Assembly (NCBI GenBank): GCA_963727235.1 | Contig: CAVSFZ010000025.1 | Location: 1-64,000, forward strand | Length of the DNA stretch: 64,000 nucleotides | Source: CAVPTL01 sp963727235 | GTDB taxonomy: Bacteria > Actinomycetota > Thermoleophilia > Gaiellales > JAICJC01 | Direction of reading: 5' to 3' | Part shown: one piece after another, positions 48,617-57,585 of the stretch | How the letters are laid out: every line of letters begins with the position of its first letter | Numbering within the stretch: the stretch's first letter is position 1 | Notes under the pieces: model-generated | What the model was told of the DNA's origin: nothing | What the model saw: only the letters and a program-made list of their open reading frames with translations | Database searches by the model: none | Position numbers and translations under genes: made by a program

Positions 48617-48626
48617 AGCATAGTAT
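48617..48626. promoter_or_regulatory. overlapping divergent -10 hexamers (MBL gene and acpS)
   Basis: Minus strand TATGCT (48622-48617) is 7 bases before ATG 48609; plus strand TAGTAT (48621-48626) is 9 bases before ATG 48636. They share two base pairs, so polymerase cannot sit at both. Only 26 bases separate the two start codons. Confidence 0.65.
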
Positions 48627-48635
48627 GAACCGGAC

Positions 48636-49004
48636 ATGCGGGTTGGAATCGATCTGATCGAAATCGAGCGAGTGGCGCGGGCGCTGGTTCGCCACGCCCG
48701 CTTCGTGGAGCGGGTGTTCACCGAAGCCGAGCGGGAGTACTGCCTTTCGCGCGCCAACCCGGCTCAGCACTTTGCGGCGCGGTTTGCCGGCAAGGAGGCT
48801 GTGGGTAAGGCGCTCGGGTTCGGGGTGCCGTTCACGTGGCGGGAGATCGAGATCGTCGGCCGGCCCAAGCCGGGAGTGTCGCTGAGCGGCCGCACCGCCG
48901 CATGGGCGGAGCGTGTGGCGGCGGGCGACATCGATCTGTCGATGACGCACTCCAAGGGCATGGCGGCTGCGGTCGCGATCGTGCACGATATGGACGGCGG
49001 ATGA
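48636..49004 (+). CDS. acpS: holo-acyl-carrier-protein synthase
   Basis: 122 residues. Transfers phosphopantetheine to ACP. Motifs GIDLIEIERV (metal Asp6) and RFAGKEAVGKALG (Glu/Lys) are intact. nnr starts on its stop codon (ATGA). It heads the acpS-nnr-alr-cca-methyltransferase run. Confidence 0.96.
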   Translation: MRVGIDLIEIERVARALVRHARFVERVFTEAEREYCLSRANPAQHFAARFAGKEAVGKALGFGVPFTWREIEIVGRPKPGVSLSGRTAAWAERVAAGDIDLSMTHSKGMAAAVAIVHDMDGG

Positions 49005-50497
49005 TGGAGCTCCAGCCGCTCTACTCCGCTGACGAGATGCGTGATCTCGAGTCCCGCGCGATCGACGGATTGCGGCTGCCGGCGCTGGTGCTGATGGAGC
49101 GCGCCGGTAGTGCCGCGGCGGCGGAGATCATCCACCGCTACCCGGGCGCCGACGCTGCCACCGTCCTGTGTGGTGCGGGTAACAACGGCGGCGATGGGTT
49201 CGTGGTGGCGCGTCACCTGCACGCCGCCGGTTGGGCGGTCGAAGTGTTCCTTACCGGCGTCTCCGGCAAGCTGAAGGACGACGCCCGGATCAACTTCGAG
49301 GTTGTGCGGCGGATGGGGGTGCCGGTGCACGAGAAGGTGGCTCCGGCCAGGCTGAAGCGTGGTGTGCGCCGTGCCGACGTGGTGGTCGATGCGCTCTTGG
49401 GTACGGGCTTTTCGGGGATGCCGAGGCCGGGCGCGGCCGCCTTGATCGAGGCGATGGACGCAGCCGGCGGGGCGGTGGCCGCCCTGGATGTGCCGTCTGG
49501 CATCGACTCGTCCGACGGCCGGGTGGAAGGCGTCGCTGCGCGGGCCGATGTGACGATCAGTTTCCATGCCCTCAAGCTGGGGCTGATGGTGTCACCGGGG
49601 CGCCGCTACCGCGGCGACGTGGTGGTTGTCCCTATCGGGATTCCGCCACAGATCGAGACCCCCACCGCGGTGGGGCTGGCAACTCGGAGCGTGCTCAATC
49701 TGGTGCCCAGGAAAGATGCCTTGTCGACCAAGTACTCGGCCGGGGCCGTGCTGGTGCTGGGGGGCGCGCCTGGATTCACCGGCGCCCCGGCGCTGGCGGC
49801 TCTGGCGGCTCTGCGGGCGGGCGCCGGCATCGCCTGGGTGGGTGCGCCGGCAGCTGTCTGCGACCGGATCGCGCGGTCCCACAACGAGGTGATGGTGCAT
49901 GCGTGGCCCGACGCGCTGGAGTTGGTCGAGCGGGCCGGCGCGGTGGCGCTGGGCCCCGGGCTGGGGCGTGCCGCGGAGTCGCTCGAGAACGCCTCCGAGC
50001 TGGCGGCGTCGGTGCGCACGCCACTGGTGCTCGACGCTGACGGCCTGCATGCCGTCGCGGGCCGGCTCGAATCGCTTTCGCGTAGGCGCCACCCAACCGT
50101 GCTGACTCCGCACGAGGGGGAGATGGCCGCGCTGCTGGGCGAAACCGCGGAGTGGGTGCGGGACAATCGCCTGACGGCGGTGCAGACGGCTGCACGCCTG
50201 GCAAACGCGGTTGTGCTGCTGAAGGGTGCCGACACGCTGGTGGCCGAGGCCGGAGGGCGCCGGGTGGCCGTGGTCGATGTGCAGAGCTCGGGCCTGGCCA
50301 CGGCCGGTTCCGGGGACGTGCTCACCGGGGTTGTGGCCGCGTTCCTGGCAAAGGGCATGGATGCGTGGGAAGCCGCAACCTGTGCCGCTGTCGCGCATGC
50401 CGAAGCGGGATCGAACGCGGCCGAGCGAGTGGGGCCCATGGGTATCATCGCCGGTGACGTGATCGATGCCCTGCCCTCGGTTTTCGCCTCGCCGTGA
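49001..50497 (+). CDS. nnr: bifunctional NAD(P)H-hydrate epimerase/dehydratase
   Basis: 498 residues. Repairs hydrated NAD(P)H. The N-terminal epimerase (YjeF_N) has LCGAGNNGGDGFVVARHL and DVPSGIDSSDG; the C-terminal dehydratase has LVLGGAPGFTGAPALAA, LTPHEGEMAALLG and GLATAGSGDVLTGVVAAFL. Start ATG 49001 overlaps acpS by 4 bases; alr overlaps its stop by 4. Confidence 0.96.
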   Translation: MMELQPLYSADEMRDLESRAIDGLRLPALVLMERAGSAAAAEIIHRYPGADAATVLCGAGNNGGDGFVVARHLHAAGWAVEVFLTGVSGKLKDDARINFEVVRRMGVPVHEKVAPARLKRGVRRADVVVDALLGTGFSGMPRPGAAALIEAMDAAGGAVAALDVPSGIDSSDGRVEGVAARADVTISFHALKLGLMVSPGRRYRGDVVVVPIGIPPQIETPTAVGLATRSVLNLVPRKDALSTKYSAGAVLVLGGAPGFTGAPALAALAALRAGAGIAWVGAPAAVCDRIARSHNEVMVHAWPDALELVERAGAVALGPGLGRAAESLENASELAASVRTPLVLDADGLHAVAGRLESLSRRRHPTVLTPHEGEMAALLGETAEWVRDNRLTAVQTAARLANAVVLLKGADTLVAEAGGRRVAVVDVQSSGLATAGSGDVLTGVVAAFLAKGMDAWEAATCAAVAHAEAGSNAAERVGPMGIIAGDVIDALPSVFASP

Positions 50498-51618
50498 TCC
50501 AGCAGCGCCAATCCCGCGCGGCCGTGACCGTGGACCTGGCTGCGGTCGCTGCCAACGTCGCTCACCTGCGTGAGGTGGTCGCGCCGGCCCAGGTGTGGGC
50601 GGTCGTGAAAGCCGACGGGTACGGGCACGGGGCGGTGCAGGTGGGGCGGGCGGCGCTCGACGCGGGTGCCACCAGGCTGTGTGTGGCCACGTGGGAGGAG
50701 GCGCGGTCGCTGCGCGAGGGGCTGCCCGACGCCGCCGTGCTGGTGATGAGCCCGTTGGCGCCCGGCGAGGAGGACGAGGTGCACGACGTGGAGGTGACGG
50801 TGTGCTCCCGAGAGGCGTACGCCCGCTTGCGAGCGTCCAGAGCGTCGCTGGATGTCCACGTCAAGGTGGATACCGGTATGGGCCGGTGGGGCATGAGCCC
50901 GGAGGATGCGCTGCGGATCGGCGCCGAGCTGGCTGGGGGCGGGCAGCGGCTGAGGCTGACCGGGCTGATGAGCCATCTCGCCAGCGCCGACTCGGCGGGA
51001 GTCCCGCACGCTGCCGACGCGGCCTTCACCGATGAGCAGATCGAGCGGTTCCGGGCGGTGGCAGATCGGTTCCCGGAGTGCACCAGGCACCTCGGAAACA
51101 GCGCAGCCGCGCTGCGGGTGGCCGACGCCCGGTGGGACGCGGTGCGCTGTGGGATCGCCGTGCTCGGTTTGTCGCCGTTTGCAACCTCACCCCAGGATGA
51201 CGGCCTCACCCCGGCACTGCGATTCACCAGCTACGTGGCGGACGTCAAGCTGCTGCAGCCCGGCGAGAGTTCCGGCTATGGACGTCGCCTGATCGCCACC
51301 GAGCCGACCTGGATCGGGCTGGTGCCGGCGGGGTACGCCGACGGTGTCCCCCGGATCCTCTCGGGGCAGGCGGACGTGCTGGTGCGGGGCCGTCGCCGGA
51401 GAGTGGCGGCGACCATCAGCATGGATCAGCTGACCTTCGTGATCGGGCCGGAGTGCGACGTCGAGCTGGGAGACCCGGTGACCCTGATCGGCCGTGACGG
51501 GTCAGAGGCGGTGACGGCCGAGGAGTGGGCGCAGCTGGCCGGCACGATCAACTACGAGGTCGTCACCGGCCTGGAACCTCGACCGTGGCGCGTCGACCAT
51601 GTCTTTACCGGAGGCTGA
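50494..51618 (+). CDS. alr: alanine racemase
   Basis: 374 residues. Makes D-alanine for the wall with PLP on Lys39 (WAVVKADGYGHG); the second base Tyr is in SSGYGRRL-like SGYGRRLIATEP, with VDTGMGRWGM, HLGNSAAAL and ISMDQLTFVI. GTG 50494 overlaps nnr by 4 bases, and cca starts 20 bases inside its end. Confidence 0.96.
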   Translation: MIQQRQSRAAVTVDLAAVAANVAHLREVVAPAQVWAVVKADGYGHGAVQVGRAALDAGATRLCVATWEEARSLREGLPDAAVLVMSPLAPGEEDEVHDVEVTVCSREAYARLRASRASLDVHVKVDTGMGRWGMSPEDALRIGAELAGGGQRLRLTGLMSHLASADSAGVPHAADAAFTDEQIERFRAVADRFPECTRHLGNSAAALRVADARWDAVRCGIAVLGLSPFATSPQDDGLTPALRFTSYVADVKLLQPGESSGYGRRLIATEPTWIGLVPAGYADGVPRILSGQADVLVRGRRRRVAATISMDQLTFVIGPECDVELGDPVTLIGRDGSEAVTAEEWAQLAGTINYEVVTGLEPRPWRVDHVFTGG

Positions 51619-52975
51619 ACTCGCGCGCATCCGGGCGCAGGCCCCGGTGCCGGAGGCGTGGCTGGTGGGAGGCACCCTACGCGATGTTCTGCGGCGCCGG
51701 CCTCTCACTGACATCGATCTGGTGGTCGATGGCGATGCCGGTGCGGCCGCTCGGGAGCTCGCTCGGGTGGTGGGTGGGTCGCCGTTTCCGCTCTCAGAGC
51801 GACACGGCGCTTGGCGGGTCGGGACCGACGAGACCACCGTGGACATCGCCGGCTGTCGTGGCTCGATTCTCGACGACATGGCCAAGCGCGACTTCACGAT
51901 CAACGCGATGGCACTTCCGCTGGACGGCGGCGATCTGGTCGATCCGTTCGGCGGTCGGGCCGACCTCGAAGCCGGCGTCCTGCGGCTTGTCTCCGAGAGC
52001 GTCTTTGACGACGATCCACTGCGGCTGCTGCGGCTCGCCCGGCTTGCTCACGAACTCGATTTCGACATTGACGAGGACACCGCGAAGCGCGCGCAGGCGC
52101 GGGCCGAGCTGGCGGACGACCCTGCGGGTGAGCGGGTCTACATGGAGATGCGGCGGCTGCTCGGGCTCGACGATCCTGCGGAGGGACTGCGCCTGCTCGA
52201 CCGGCTCGGGCTGATCGACGTGGTGCTGCCGGAGCTGGCCGGCACCCGCGGGGTGGAGCAGAGCGAGTTTCATCATCTGGACGTGTTCGAGCACACGCTG
52301 CAGGCGGTCGACGCGGCCGCCGACGTCGCGGCTCATCCCGAGTACTACCTGCCGCAACACGCCGAGGCGATCTCGGCAGAACTGGCCGGGACGATCGGGG
52401 ACGGGCTCATCGCCACCCAGGCACTTCGATTTGCGGCGTTGTTTCATGATGTCGAGAAACCGCAGACGAAGCAGGTCACCGCGGAGGGGCGGATCAGCTT
52501 CATGGGCCATGACCACCGCGGGGCGGATACCGCCGAGGTGGTGCTGCGCCGCTGGCACGCGTCGACCGCGATGGTCCGGTTCTGCCGCGTTCTGGTGCAG
52601 GAGCACCTGCGGCTCGGGTTCCTGGTGCGGGAGCGGCCGCTGGATCGCAGGGCGGCGTACAGGTATCTGCGCGCAACCGAGCCATATCCGCTCTCGAGCG
52701 TGGTGCTGTCGCTTGCCGATCGGCTGGCCACTCGCGGTGTGCGCGCTCGGCAGCGGTACCACCGCGCACACGCTGAGACCGCCGACGAGTTGGTGGGACT
52801 GCTACTCTCGCTCATCGCCGATCCCCCCGACCCGCTACTGCGCGGCGACGATATTGCACGGCTGACCGGAGCTGGGGGAGCGCGGATCGGTGCATTGGTG
52901 AGCGCGTTGGCCGAGGAACAGGCGGCCGGGGCGGTCGTAACCCGAGAACAGGCGGTGGAGTTTGTCAGCCGGTAG
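51599..52975 (+). CDS. cca: CCA-adding enzyme / poly(A) polymerase family with HD domain
   Basis: 458 residues. Class II nucleotidyltransferase that adds or repairs tRNA 3' CCA. Catalytic head AWLVGGTLRDVLRRRPLTDI with DLVVDGD; motif KRDFTINAMALPLDG; nucleotide-specific DDDPLRLLRLARLA; then an HD domain (FHHLDVFEHTLQAV, AALFHDVEKP). The HD part could remove 2',3' phosphates. The tRNA-Glu of this window lacks an encoded CCA. Overlaps alr by 20 bases and the methyltransferase by 14. Confidence 0.94.
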   Translation: MSLPEAELARIRAQAPVPEAWLVGGTLRDVLRRRPLTDIDLVVDGDAGAAARELARVVGGSPFPLSERHGAWRVGTDETTVDIAGCRGSILDDMAKRDFTINAMALPLDGGDLVDPFGGRADLEAGVLRLVSESVFDDDPLRLLRLARLAHELDFDIDEDTAKRAQARAELADDPAGERVYMEMRRLLGLDDPAEGLRLLDRLGLIDVVLPELAGTRGVEQSEFHHLDVFEHTLQAVDAAADVAAHPEYYLPQHAEAISAELAGTIGDGLIATQALRFAALFHDVEKPQTKQVTAEGRISFMGHDHRGADTAEVVLRRWHASTAMVRFCRVLVQEHLRLGFLVRERPLDRRAAYRYLRATEPYPLSSVVLSLADRLATRGVRARQRYHRAHAETADELVGLLLSLIADPPDPLLRGDDIARLTGAGGARIGALVSALAEEQAAGAVVTREQAVEFVSR

Positions 52976-53651
52976 TCGTTTCGATCGCACCGCCGATCAG
53001 TATGCGGCGGCCGCGCGAAAGCGGCAATGGGACGACTTGGTGGCGTGGTGTGAGCCGCGGCCCGAAGATCGCGTGCTCGACGTCGCGGGTGGCACCGGGG
53101 CGCTGGCGGAGGTTCTGCTGCCCCGGGTCGCCTCGATCACCGTCAGCGACGTGTCCGAGGCGATGCTGGCCCATGTCGGCGCAGGCGTTACGACGTTGGT
53201 CGCGCGCGCAGAGCAGCTGCCGATCCCGGATGACTCATTCGACCTGGTGGTATGTGTGCATGCGCTGCATCACATCGACCGGCCGGTGCGAGCGATCGAT
53301 GAGATGGCGCGGGTGCTTGTGCCCGGCGGCCGGCTCGTGCTGGAGGATTTCATCGCCGACGACGACCGTGGCAGCGCGCTTCGGTGGGAGGAGGCCGAGC
53401 GGCTGCGTGATCCCGATCACGTACGCCTGATGGCCTCCGGCGAAGCCCGCGGGGCGGCGCTTGCCGCCGGGTTGACGGTGGAGGCCGAGGAGTCGTGGTT
53501 CGAGACGTTCAACGTCGATCACTGGTTGGCGCTGGCCGAGACGAGCGCCGACGCGAGCGCGCGGGTGCACGCGCTGCTCGGGGTGTCGGAGGTGAAGATC
53601 CGAGCCGGTCGCACCCGTTTTCGCCGGCCGCTGGTCAGGCCGCCGAGTTGA
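52962..53651 (+). CDS. class I SAM-dependent methyltransferase
   Basis: 229 residues. UbiE/Methyltransf_11 type: motif I RVLDVAGGTGALAEVLL, acidic loop SVSDVSEAML region, post-motif LPIPDDSFDLVVCVHALHHI and RVLVPGGRLVLEDF. Substrate not evident. TTG 52962 overlaps the cca stop by 14 bases; its end overlaps a convergent small gene by 17. Confidence 0.88.
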   Translation: MSAGSRFDRTADQYAAAARKRQWDDLVAWCEPRPEDRVLDVAGGTGALAEVLLPRVASITVSDVSEAMLAHVGAGVTTLVARAEQLPIPDDSFDLVVCVHALHHIDRPVRAIDEMARVLVPGGRLVLEDFIADDDRGSALRWEEAERLRDPDHVRLMASGEARGAALAAGLTVEAEESWFETFNVDHWLALAETSADASARVHALLGVSEVKIRAGRTRFRRPLVRPPS

Positions 53652-53832
53652 CGCGTTCGCGATCGGCCGCCCGCAGGAGCTGCGCCAGCTTGCATTCGAG
53701 GTCGTTGGGGGAGCGGGCCGGCGTTCCCTGCTGCCACTGACCGCTGGTCTCGGCCAAGCGCACGCAGTACATCAGGGTTTGGATGTCTCGTTTGTCGAGC
53801 ATGTCGAGTTCCGTGCTCGGCGAATCGGGCAC
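53635..53832 (-). CDS. small soluble protein, unknown
   Basis: 65 residues (55 if ATG 53802 is used, giving MLDKRDIQTLMYCVRLAE). Mostly helical, charged, no membrane segment. The core CVRLAETSGQWQQGTPARSP looks like real coding, but no family is recognised. It converges with the methyltransferase and diverges from the cytochrome c gene. Confidence 0.5.
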   Translation of the reverse strand: MPDSPSTELDMLDKRDIQTLMYCVRLAETSGQWQQGTPARSPNDLECKLAQLLRAADRERVNSAA

Positions 53833-53910
53833 CGGCGCCCATCCCCTGGTTGGGGTATCTGCGGATACGAGGCTTTCCGTCGCCGTCTCGCGGTATAGTG
53901 CGCCCCGCCT

Positions 53911-54435
53911 ATGATCAAAGTGTTGATAGCTGCGCTGGTCGGGACGGCCGTGGGGATCGCGGTGATGGTGATCGTGATTGTCTCGCAGGGTACGACCACG
54001 AGTGATTCCAGTTCAATCGGGCTGACATTGAGCGTCTCGACGGCCTCGCCCCCCGCAAGCACCACCGCGCCTCCGACGAGCAGTGCACCCAGCAGCTCGG
54101 GCGGCGGAACCTCCACGAGCGGTGGAGCCACCGGCGATGCGAACGCGGGTAAGGCGGTATTCGTCGGTGCGGGCGGCTGCGGCGGATGTCACGCCTTCAA
54201 GGCGGCCGGTACCACCGGCGCTATCGGCCCCGATCTCGACAATCTGTCGGCGGACAACGCTGCTGCCGGCGGGATGCCGTTGCCTGACTTCGTGCATGAG
54301 TCGATCGTCGATCCCGACAAGTACATCGCCAAGGGCTACACCGCCGGCGTGATGCCGACCACCTTCAGCGACTCGCTGTCGTCTGCCGACATCGACAACC
54401 TGGTCGCGTTCATCACCGAGAACCAGACGTCGTAA
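53911..54435 (+). CDS. membrane-anchored mono-haem cytochrome c
   Basis: 174 residues. One N-terminal helix (about 4-25), a long Ser/Thr/Pro linker, then a small class I cytochrome c: haem site CGGCH at 90-94, AIGPDLDNL, and axial Met148 in AGVMPTTF, ending in DIDNLVAFI. It would carry electrons on the outer face of the membrane, probably to a terminal oxidase not encoded here. TATAGT lies 11 bases before ATG 53911. Confidence 0.92.
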   Translation: MIKVLIAALVGTAVGIAVMVIVIVSQGTTTSDSSSIGLTLSVSTASPPASTTAPPTSSAPSSSGGGTSTSGGATGDANAGKAVFVGAGGCGGCHAFKAAGTTGAIGPDLDNLSADNAAAGGMPLPDFVHESIVDPDKYIAKGYTAGVMPTTFSDSLSSADIDNLVAFITENQTS

Positions 54436-54445
54436 GATCCCAGGC

Positions 54446-56062
54446 GTGAGTGTGAGTAACTCCCCGACGGTTGCGACGGGCGCGGGCGCGTTGGTCGCCG
54501 CGTTGGAGGCCCACGGCGTGGAGATCCTGTTCGGGATTCCCGGGCAGCACGCTCTCGGTCTGTGGGACGCGCTGGCCGACTCGTCGATCGAGCTCGTGGT
54601 GGTGCGTCACGAGCAGGCTGCGGCGTTCGCGGCGCAGGGATATGCCCGCACGTCTGATCGGGTCGGGGTGTGCGTCACCTCGACCGGCCCGGGAGCGTTC
54701 AACGCGTTTGCCGGCATGGGGGAGGCGGATGCGTCGTCGTTGCCGGTGCTGCACATCACCACCCAGATTCTGAGTGACCCGGGGCAGCGGGGCTGGATGC
54801 ACGAGACGTCCGGCCAGTCATCGGCCTTCGCGGCGGTGACGCGCTATCACTCCCGTCCCAGGAGCCCTGAGGCCCTCGGTGCGGCGGTGGACGAGGCGCT
54901 GACTGCGATCGCTGTGCGGCCTGGCCCGGCCATGATCGAGGCCGCCATCGACGTGTTGGCCGCACCGGTGGAGAGCATTCGGGCGCGGGCCACGCCGGTG
55001 TCGCTGCCGGCGCCGGATCCCGCTGCGGTGAGGCGGGTGGCGGAGCTGCTGCGCGGTGCCCGCGCGCCGATGATCTTCGTCGGCGGTGGCGGGCGGCTGG
55101 CGGCCGAGCAGGTGACGCGGCTGGCCGAGGCTTTGGACGCTCCGGTGGTCACCAGCTATAACGGCAAAGGGGTGATACCGGCTGGCCATCCGCTGCACGC
55201 AGGCTCTTCGTGTGAGGAGCAGGCGGTGAAGGCCTTGGTGGCAAATGCCGACGTGTGCCTGGCTCTGGGGACGAGGTTGGCGGAGGAGTACACCTGTCAT
55301 TGGACGGTGCCGTTCCCCGAGACGCTGGTGCAGGTTGATATCGATGCGGCGAGGCTGGGCGCGAACTACCCGGTTGTGGAGGGCATCGTCTCCGACGTGG
55401 GACTGTTCTGTGACGCTGTGCTGGCGCTGGAGCCCGTCGCGGGCGCCCGCGACGGCACCGCCGATGCGCGGGCCGCACTTTCCGGGCGGGCCTCGGAGGT
55501 GGCTGCGCAGGGCTTCACAGTCGAGCCTGAGCTGTTACATGCGCTCGACCAGGCACTCCCCGATGGGGCGATCGTCGTGTCAGACATGACGATTCTGGGC
55601 TACTGGGGTGTGCTCTACCTGGATGCGAAGCGGCCGGGTGGGTTCGCCTACCCGATGTCGGGCGCGCTCGGCTCGGGGATATCGACCGGTCTGGGCACGG
55701 TCGCCGCCAATCCCGGTTCACCCACGGTGGTGCTGGTGGGAGACGGCGGCTTCCTGATGGGCGGTCACGAGTTGGTCACGGCGCAGCAGCACGGGCTGCA
55801 TCAGATCACACTGTTGGTCAACGACCGCTGCTACGGCGTGCTTCGCAACTATCAGCTGCAGAGCGGTCGGCGTCCGGTCGCGGTCGAGCTCAACTCTCCG
55901 GATTTCTCGAAGTTGGCGGAGGGGTATGGGATCGGGTATCGCCGGATCACCACCGCCGCAGAGCTGGCCGAAGCGCTCGAATGGGCGCTGGGCGAGGTGG
56001 CAACGCGTTCGGTGATGATCGAGTTCGAGGGCGAGCTGCGCGCGCCCGGTCAGTCCATCTGA
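54446..56062 (+). CDS. thiamine-diphosphate-dependent enzyme, acetolactate-synthase-like
   Basis: 538 residues with the three domains of the POX/ALS family. Catalytic Glu in VVVRHEQAAAFAAQGYAR, central FAD/nucleotide-type domain (APMIFVGGGGRLA), and TPP/Mg motif LVGDGGFLMGGHEL ... NDRCYG. No regulatory subunit gene (ilvN) is adjacent, so it is probably not the biosynthetic ALS; benzoylformate-, oxalyl- or sulfopyruvate-type decarboxylases are alternatives. GTG 54446 lies 7 bases after TAAGAT, whose TAA is the stop of the cytochrome gene. Confidence 0.88.
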   Translation: MSVSNSPTVATGAGALVAALEAHGVEILFGIPGQHALGLWDALADSSIELVVVRHEQAAAFAAQGYARTSDRVGVCVTSTGPGAFNAFAGMGEADASSLPVLHITTQILSDPGQRGWMHETSGQSSAFAAVTRYHSRPRSPEALGAAVDEALTAIAVRPGPAMIEAAIDVLAAPVESIRARATPVSLPAPDPAAVRRVAELLRGARAPMIFVGGGGRLAAEQVTRLAEALDAPVVTSYNGKGVIPAGHPLHAGSSCEEQAVKALVANADVCLALGTRLAEEYTCHWTVPFPETLVQVDIDAARLGANYPVVEGIVSDVGLFCDAVLALEPVAGARDGTADARAALSGRASEVAAQGFTVEPELLHALDQALPDGAIVVSDMTILGYWGVLYLDAKRPGGFAYPMSGALGSGISTGLGTVAANPGSPTVVLVGDGGFLMGGHELVTAQQHGLHQITLLVNDRCYGVLRNYQLQSGRRPVAVELNSPDFSKLAEGYGIGYRRITTAAELAEALEWALGEVATRSVMIEFEGELRAPGQSI

Positions 56063-56889
56063 CTGGAGACGGGGATCTCCTGCTCTGACCAGCGCTCGTA
56101 GGCGCGGCTGAAGGCCGACAGCAGGGCGTTGGTGAGATCTTCGGGTGAGGCTCGGCGCAGGCCTTGCGCCCAGCGTCCCCGCTCGGCCGCGCGATCTGCC
56201 AGCCAGGGGTGTTCGAGCTCTTCGGCGAGGGTGCGGCCGGCGTGGGCCCGGGCTTCGATCGCGGCTCGGATTCTGGGCGCCTCGGTGGGGCGTTGGTCGA
56301 GCCGTCGCAGGTCGATCAGACAGGGCGGGCAGGGTCGGATGGTCACCCATTCCTGGCGAGGACCTTCGCACATGCCGCAGATCGGGCATCCGTACGCCGC
56401 GAGCCGGACACGGTCGGCTGGTGCTGCTCCTGCGCCGAGCAGGTGCACCCACACCTGGTTGCGGTCGGGATCGTGATCGGTGCCGGCGACGATCTCGAGC
56501 TCGCCGTCGTAGGGCCAGAGGCGCACCCGGTCGCCTCGGCGGAGCCCGGTGTGGCGGCACACCGGCGCGGGTGGTGGCTCGGGGTCGCGCTCGGGCCACG
56601 GCTCGGGTTCGAACACTTCGAGGGGCACGACGACGGTGCCGTCGCGACTGGGCCACGGTCGGCCGGACGCGATCCATTCTGCGACCACCGCGCGGGCGTC
56701 GTTCAGGGCTCGGGTGAGCAGGGTGGCAGCTTCGACGCGGTCGTCAGAGTCGACGTGGCGGTCGGGGTGGGCCTGCCTGATGCGGGCGCGCCAGGCGGAC
56801 GCCAGCTGGGCGTCGTCGACGGGCGCGCGCAGGCCGAGTAGCCACAGTGCGCGGGCGCATTCTCGACCGGTGACAGGGGTTTGGCTCAC
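56050..56889 (-). CDS. J-domain-like protein with a zinc-ribbon core
   Basis: 279 residues. The N-terminal helices carry HPD at the right place (AWRARIRQAHPDRHVDSDD; about residues 34-45), the hallmark of J-domains that stimulate DnaK. A middle beta domain (GLRRGDRVRLWPYDGELE) is followed by a Cys cluster (CPICGMCEGP ... CPPCLIDL) likely to bind zinc, and a helical end. It is not DnaJ (no G/F region, no CXXCXGXG repeats). TACCCT 6 bases upstream of GTG 56889. Its 3' end overlaps the TPP enzyme by 13 bases. Confidence 0.7.
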   Translation of the reverse strand: MSQTPVTGRECARALWLLGLRAPVDDAQLASAWRARIRQAHPDRHVDSDDRVEAATLLTRALNDARAVVAEWIASGRPWPSRDGTVVVPLEVFEPEPWPERDPEPPPAPVCRHTGLRRGDRVRLWPYDGELEIVAGTDHDPDRNQVWVHLLGAGAAPADRVRLAAYGCPICGMCEGPRQEWVTIRPCPPCLIDLRRLDQRPTEAPRIRAAIEARAHAGRTLAEELEHPWLADRAAERGRWAQGLRRASPEDLTNALLSAFSRAYERWSEQEIPVSSQMD

Positions 56890-56893
56890 CGGC

Positions 56894-57391
56894 TCAGGGT
56901 AGCGGCCGCGGAGCCGAGGGTGAACCCCTGGCCTGCCACCGCCGTTCCTTGTGCCAGCGCTGGACGGTGCGCGAACTTGGCGGCTCGACCAAGCCGTAGC
57001 TGCGGGCGTGGATTCGCGTCACCACGGCGTCTGCTGACGCGCCTGCTGCGAACAGTCGCTCTGCCCGCACGCGCAGCCGCGGCCAGGCGTACGACCCAGG
57101 CTGCGGACGCGCCGGCCGGGCACGAAGCGCTTCGAGATGGGATGAGAGCGCCTTGCTCCGCGCCACGGTCAGACAGCCGTGCGCCTTCCACAGCCGCGTC
57201 ATCGTGAGCACAAAATCTCGACCACCGCGCTTCGTCAGAAACTCAACGCTGGCGTGGCCCTGGCAAAGCCACACCGCGACGCCGTATCCCAGCCGCACCT
57301 CCTGCGTCTTCCCCCGCGTCCGATCGGCACAAATCGCGCACACCGGCTGCTTCACCGACATGCCGCGCGCTTTGTAGAGGGAGTAGGCCAT
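56894..57391 (-). CDS. zinc-binding/HTH-like protein, conserved unknown
   Basis: 165 residues. N-terminal CAICADRTRGKTQEV with a later WLCQGHAS forms a likely CxxC...CxxH zinc site; a middle helical part (FVLTMTRLWKAHGCLTVARS) and a C-terminal segment (SSRTVQRWHKERRWQ) that reads like a helix-turn-helix recognition helix. I recall similar proteins in Thermoleophilia genomes but know no function. ATG 57391 or 57361. Two 35-bp and two 113-bp repeats lie directly upstream, so they could be its own binding sites (inference). Confidence 0.65.
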   Translation of the reverse strand: MAYSLYKARGMSVKQPVCAICADRTRGKTQEVRLGYGVAVWLCQGHASVEFLTKRGGRDFVLTMTRLWKAHGCLTVARSKALSSHLEALRARPARPQPGSYAWPRLRVRAERLFAAGASADAVVTRIHARSYGLVEPPSSRTVQRWHKERRWQARGSPSAPRPLP

Positions 57392-57448
57392 GGGTGTGGA
57401 GTCTGGCGCGGCAGATGTGCCACGTGGGTGACGAGGTGTGGGGGAACC

Positions 57449-57551
57449 CAATTGACTTTCACTCGCACGGCCAACTGGCGTTTCCACGCGATCCCGGGCC
57501 CAAATGTCTCGAAACTCAATTGACATTCGCTGGGACCGCCAAATGGCGTTT
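57449..57551. repeat. two 35-bp direct repeats (CAATTGAC ... GCCAAnTGGCGTTT)
   Basis: Copies 57449-57483 and 57517-57551, 68 bases apart, match at roughly three quarters of positions. Each starts with CAATTGAC and ends GCCAA-C/A-TGGCGTTT, which contains the short palindrome GCCA-N2-TGGC. They begin 58 bases upstream of the HTH-like gene start, a good place for operators. Confidence 0.65.
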
Positions 57552-57585
57552 GGGGTGCGGAAGCGGTTCGGGGGCGGTTGGGGGT

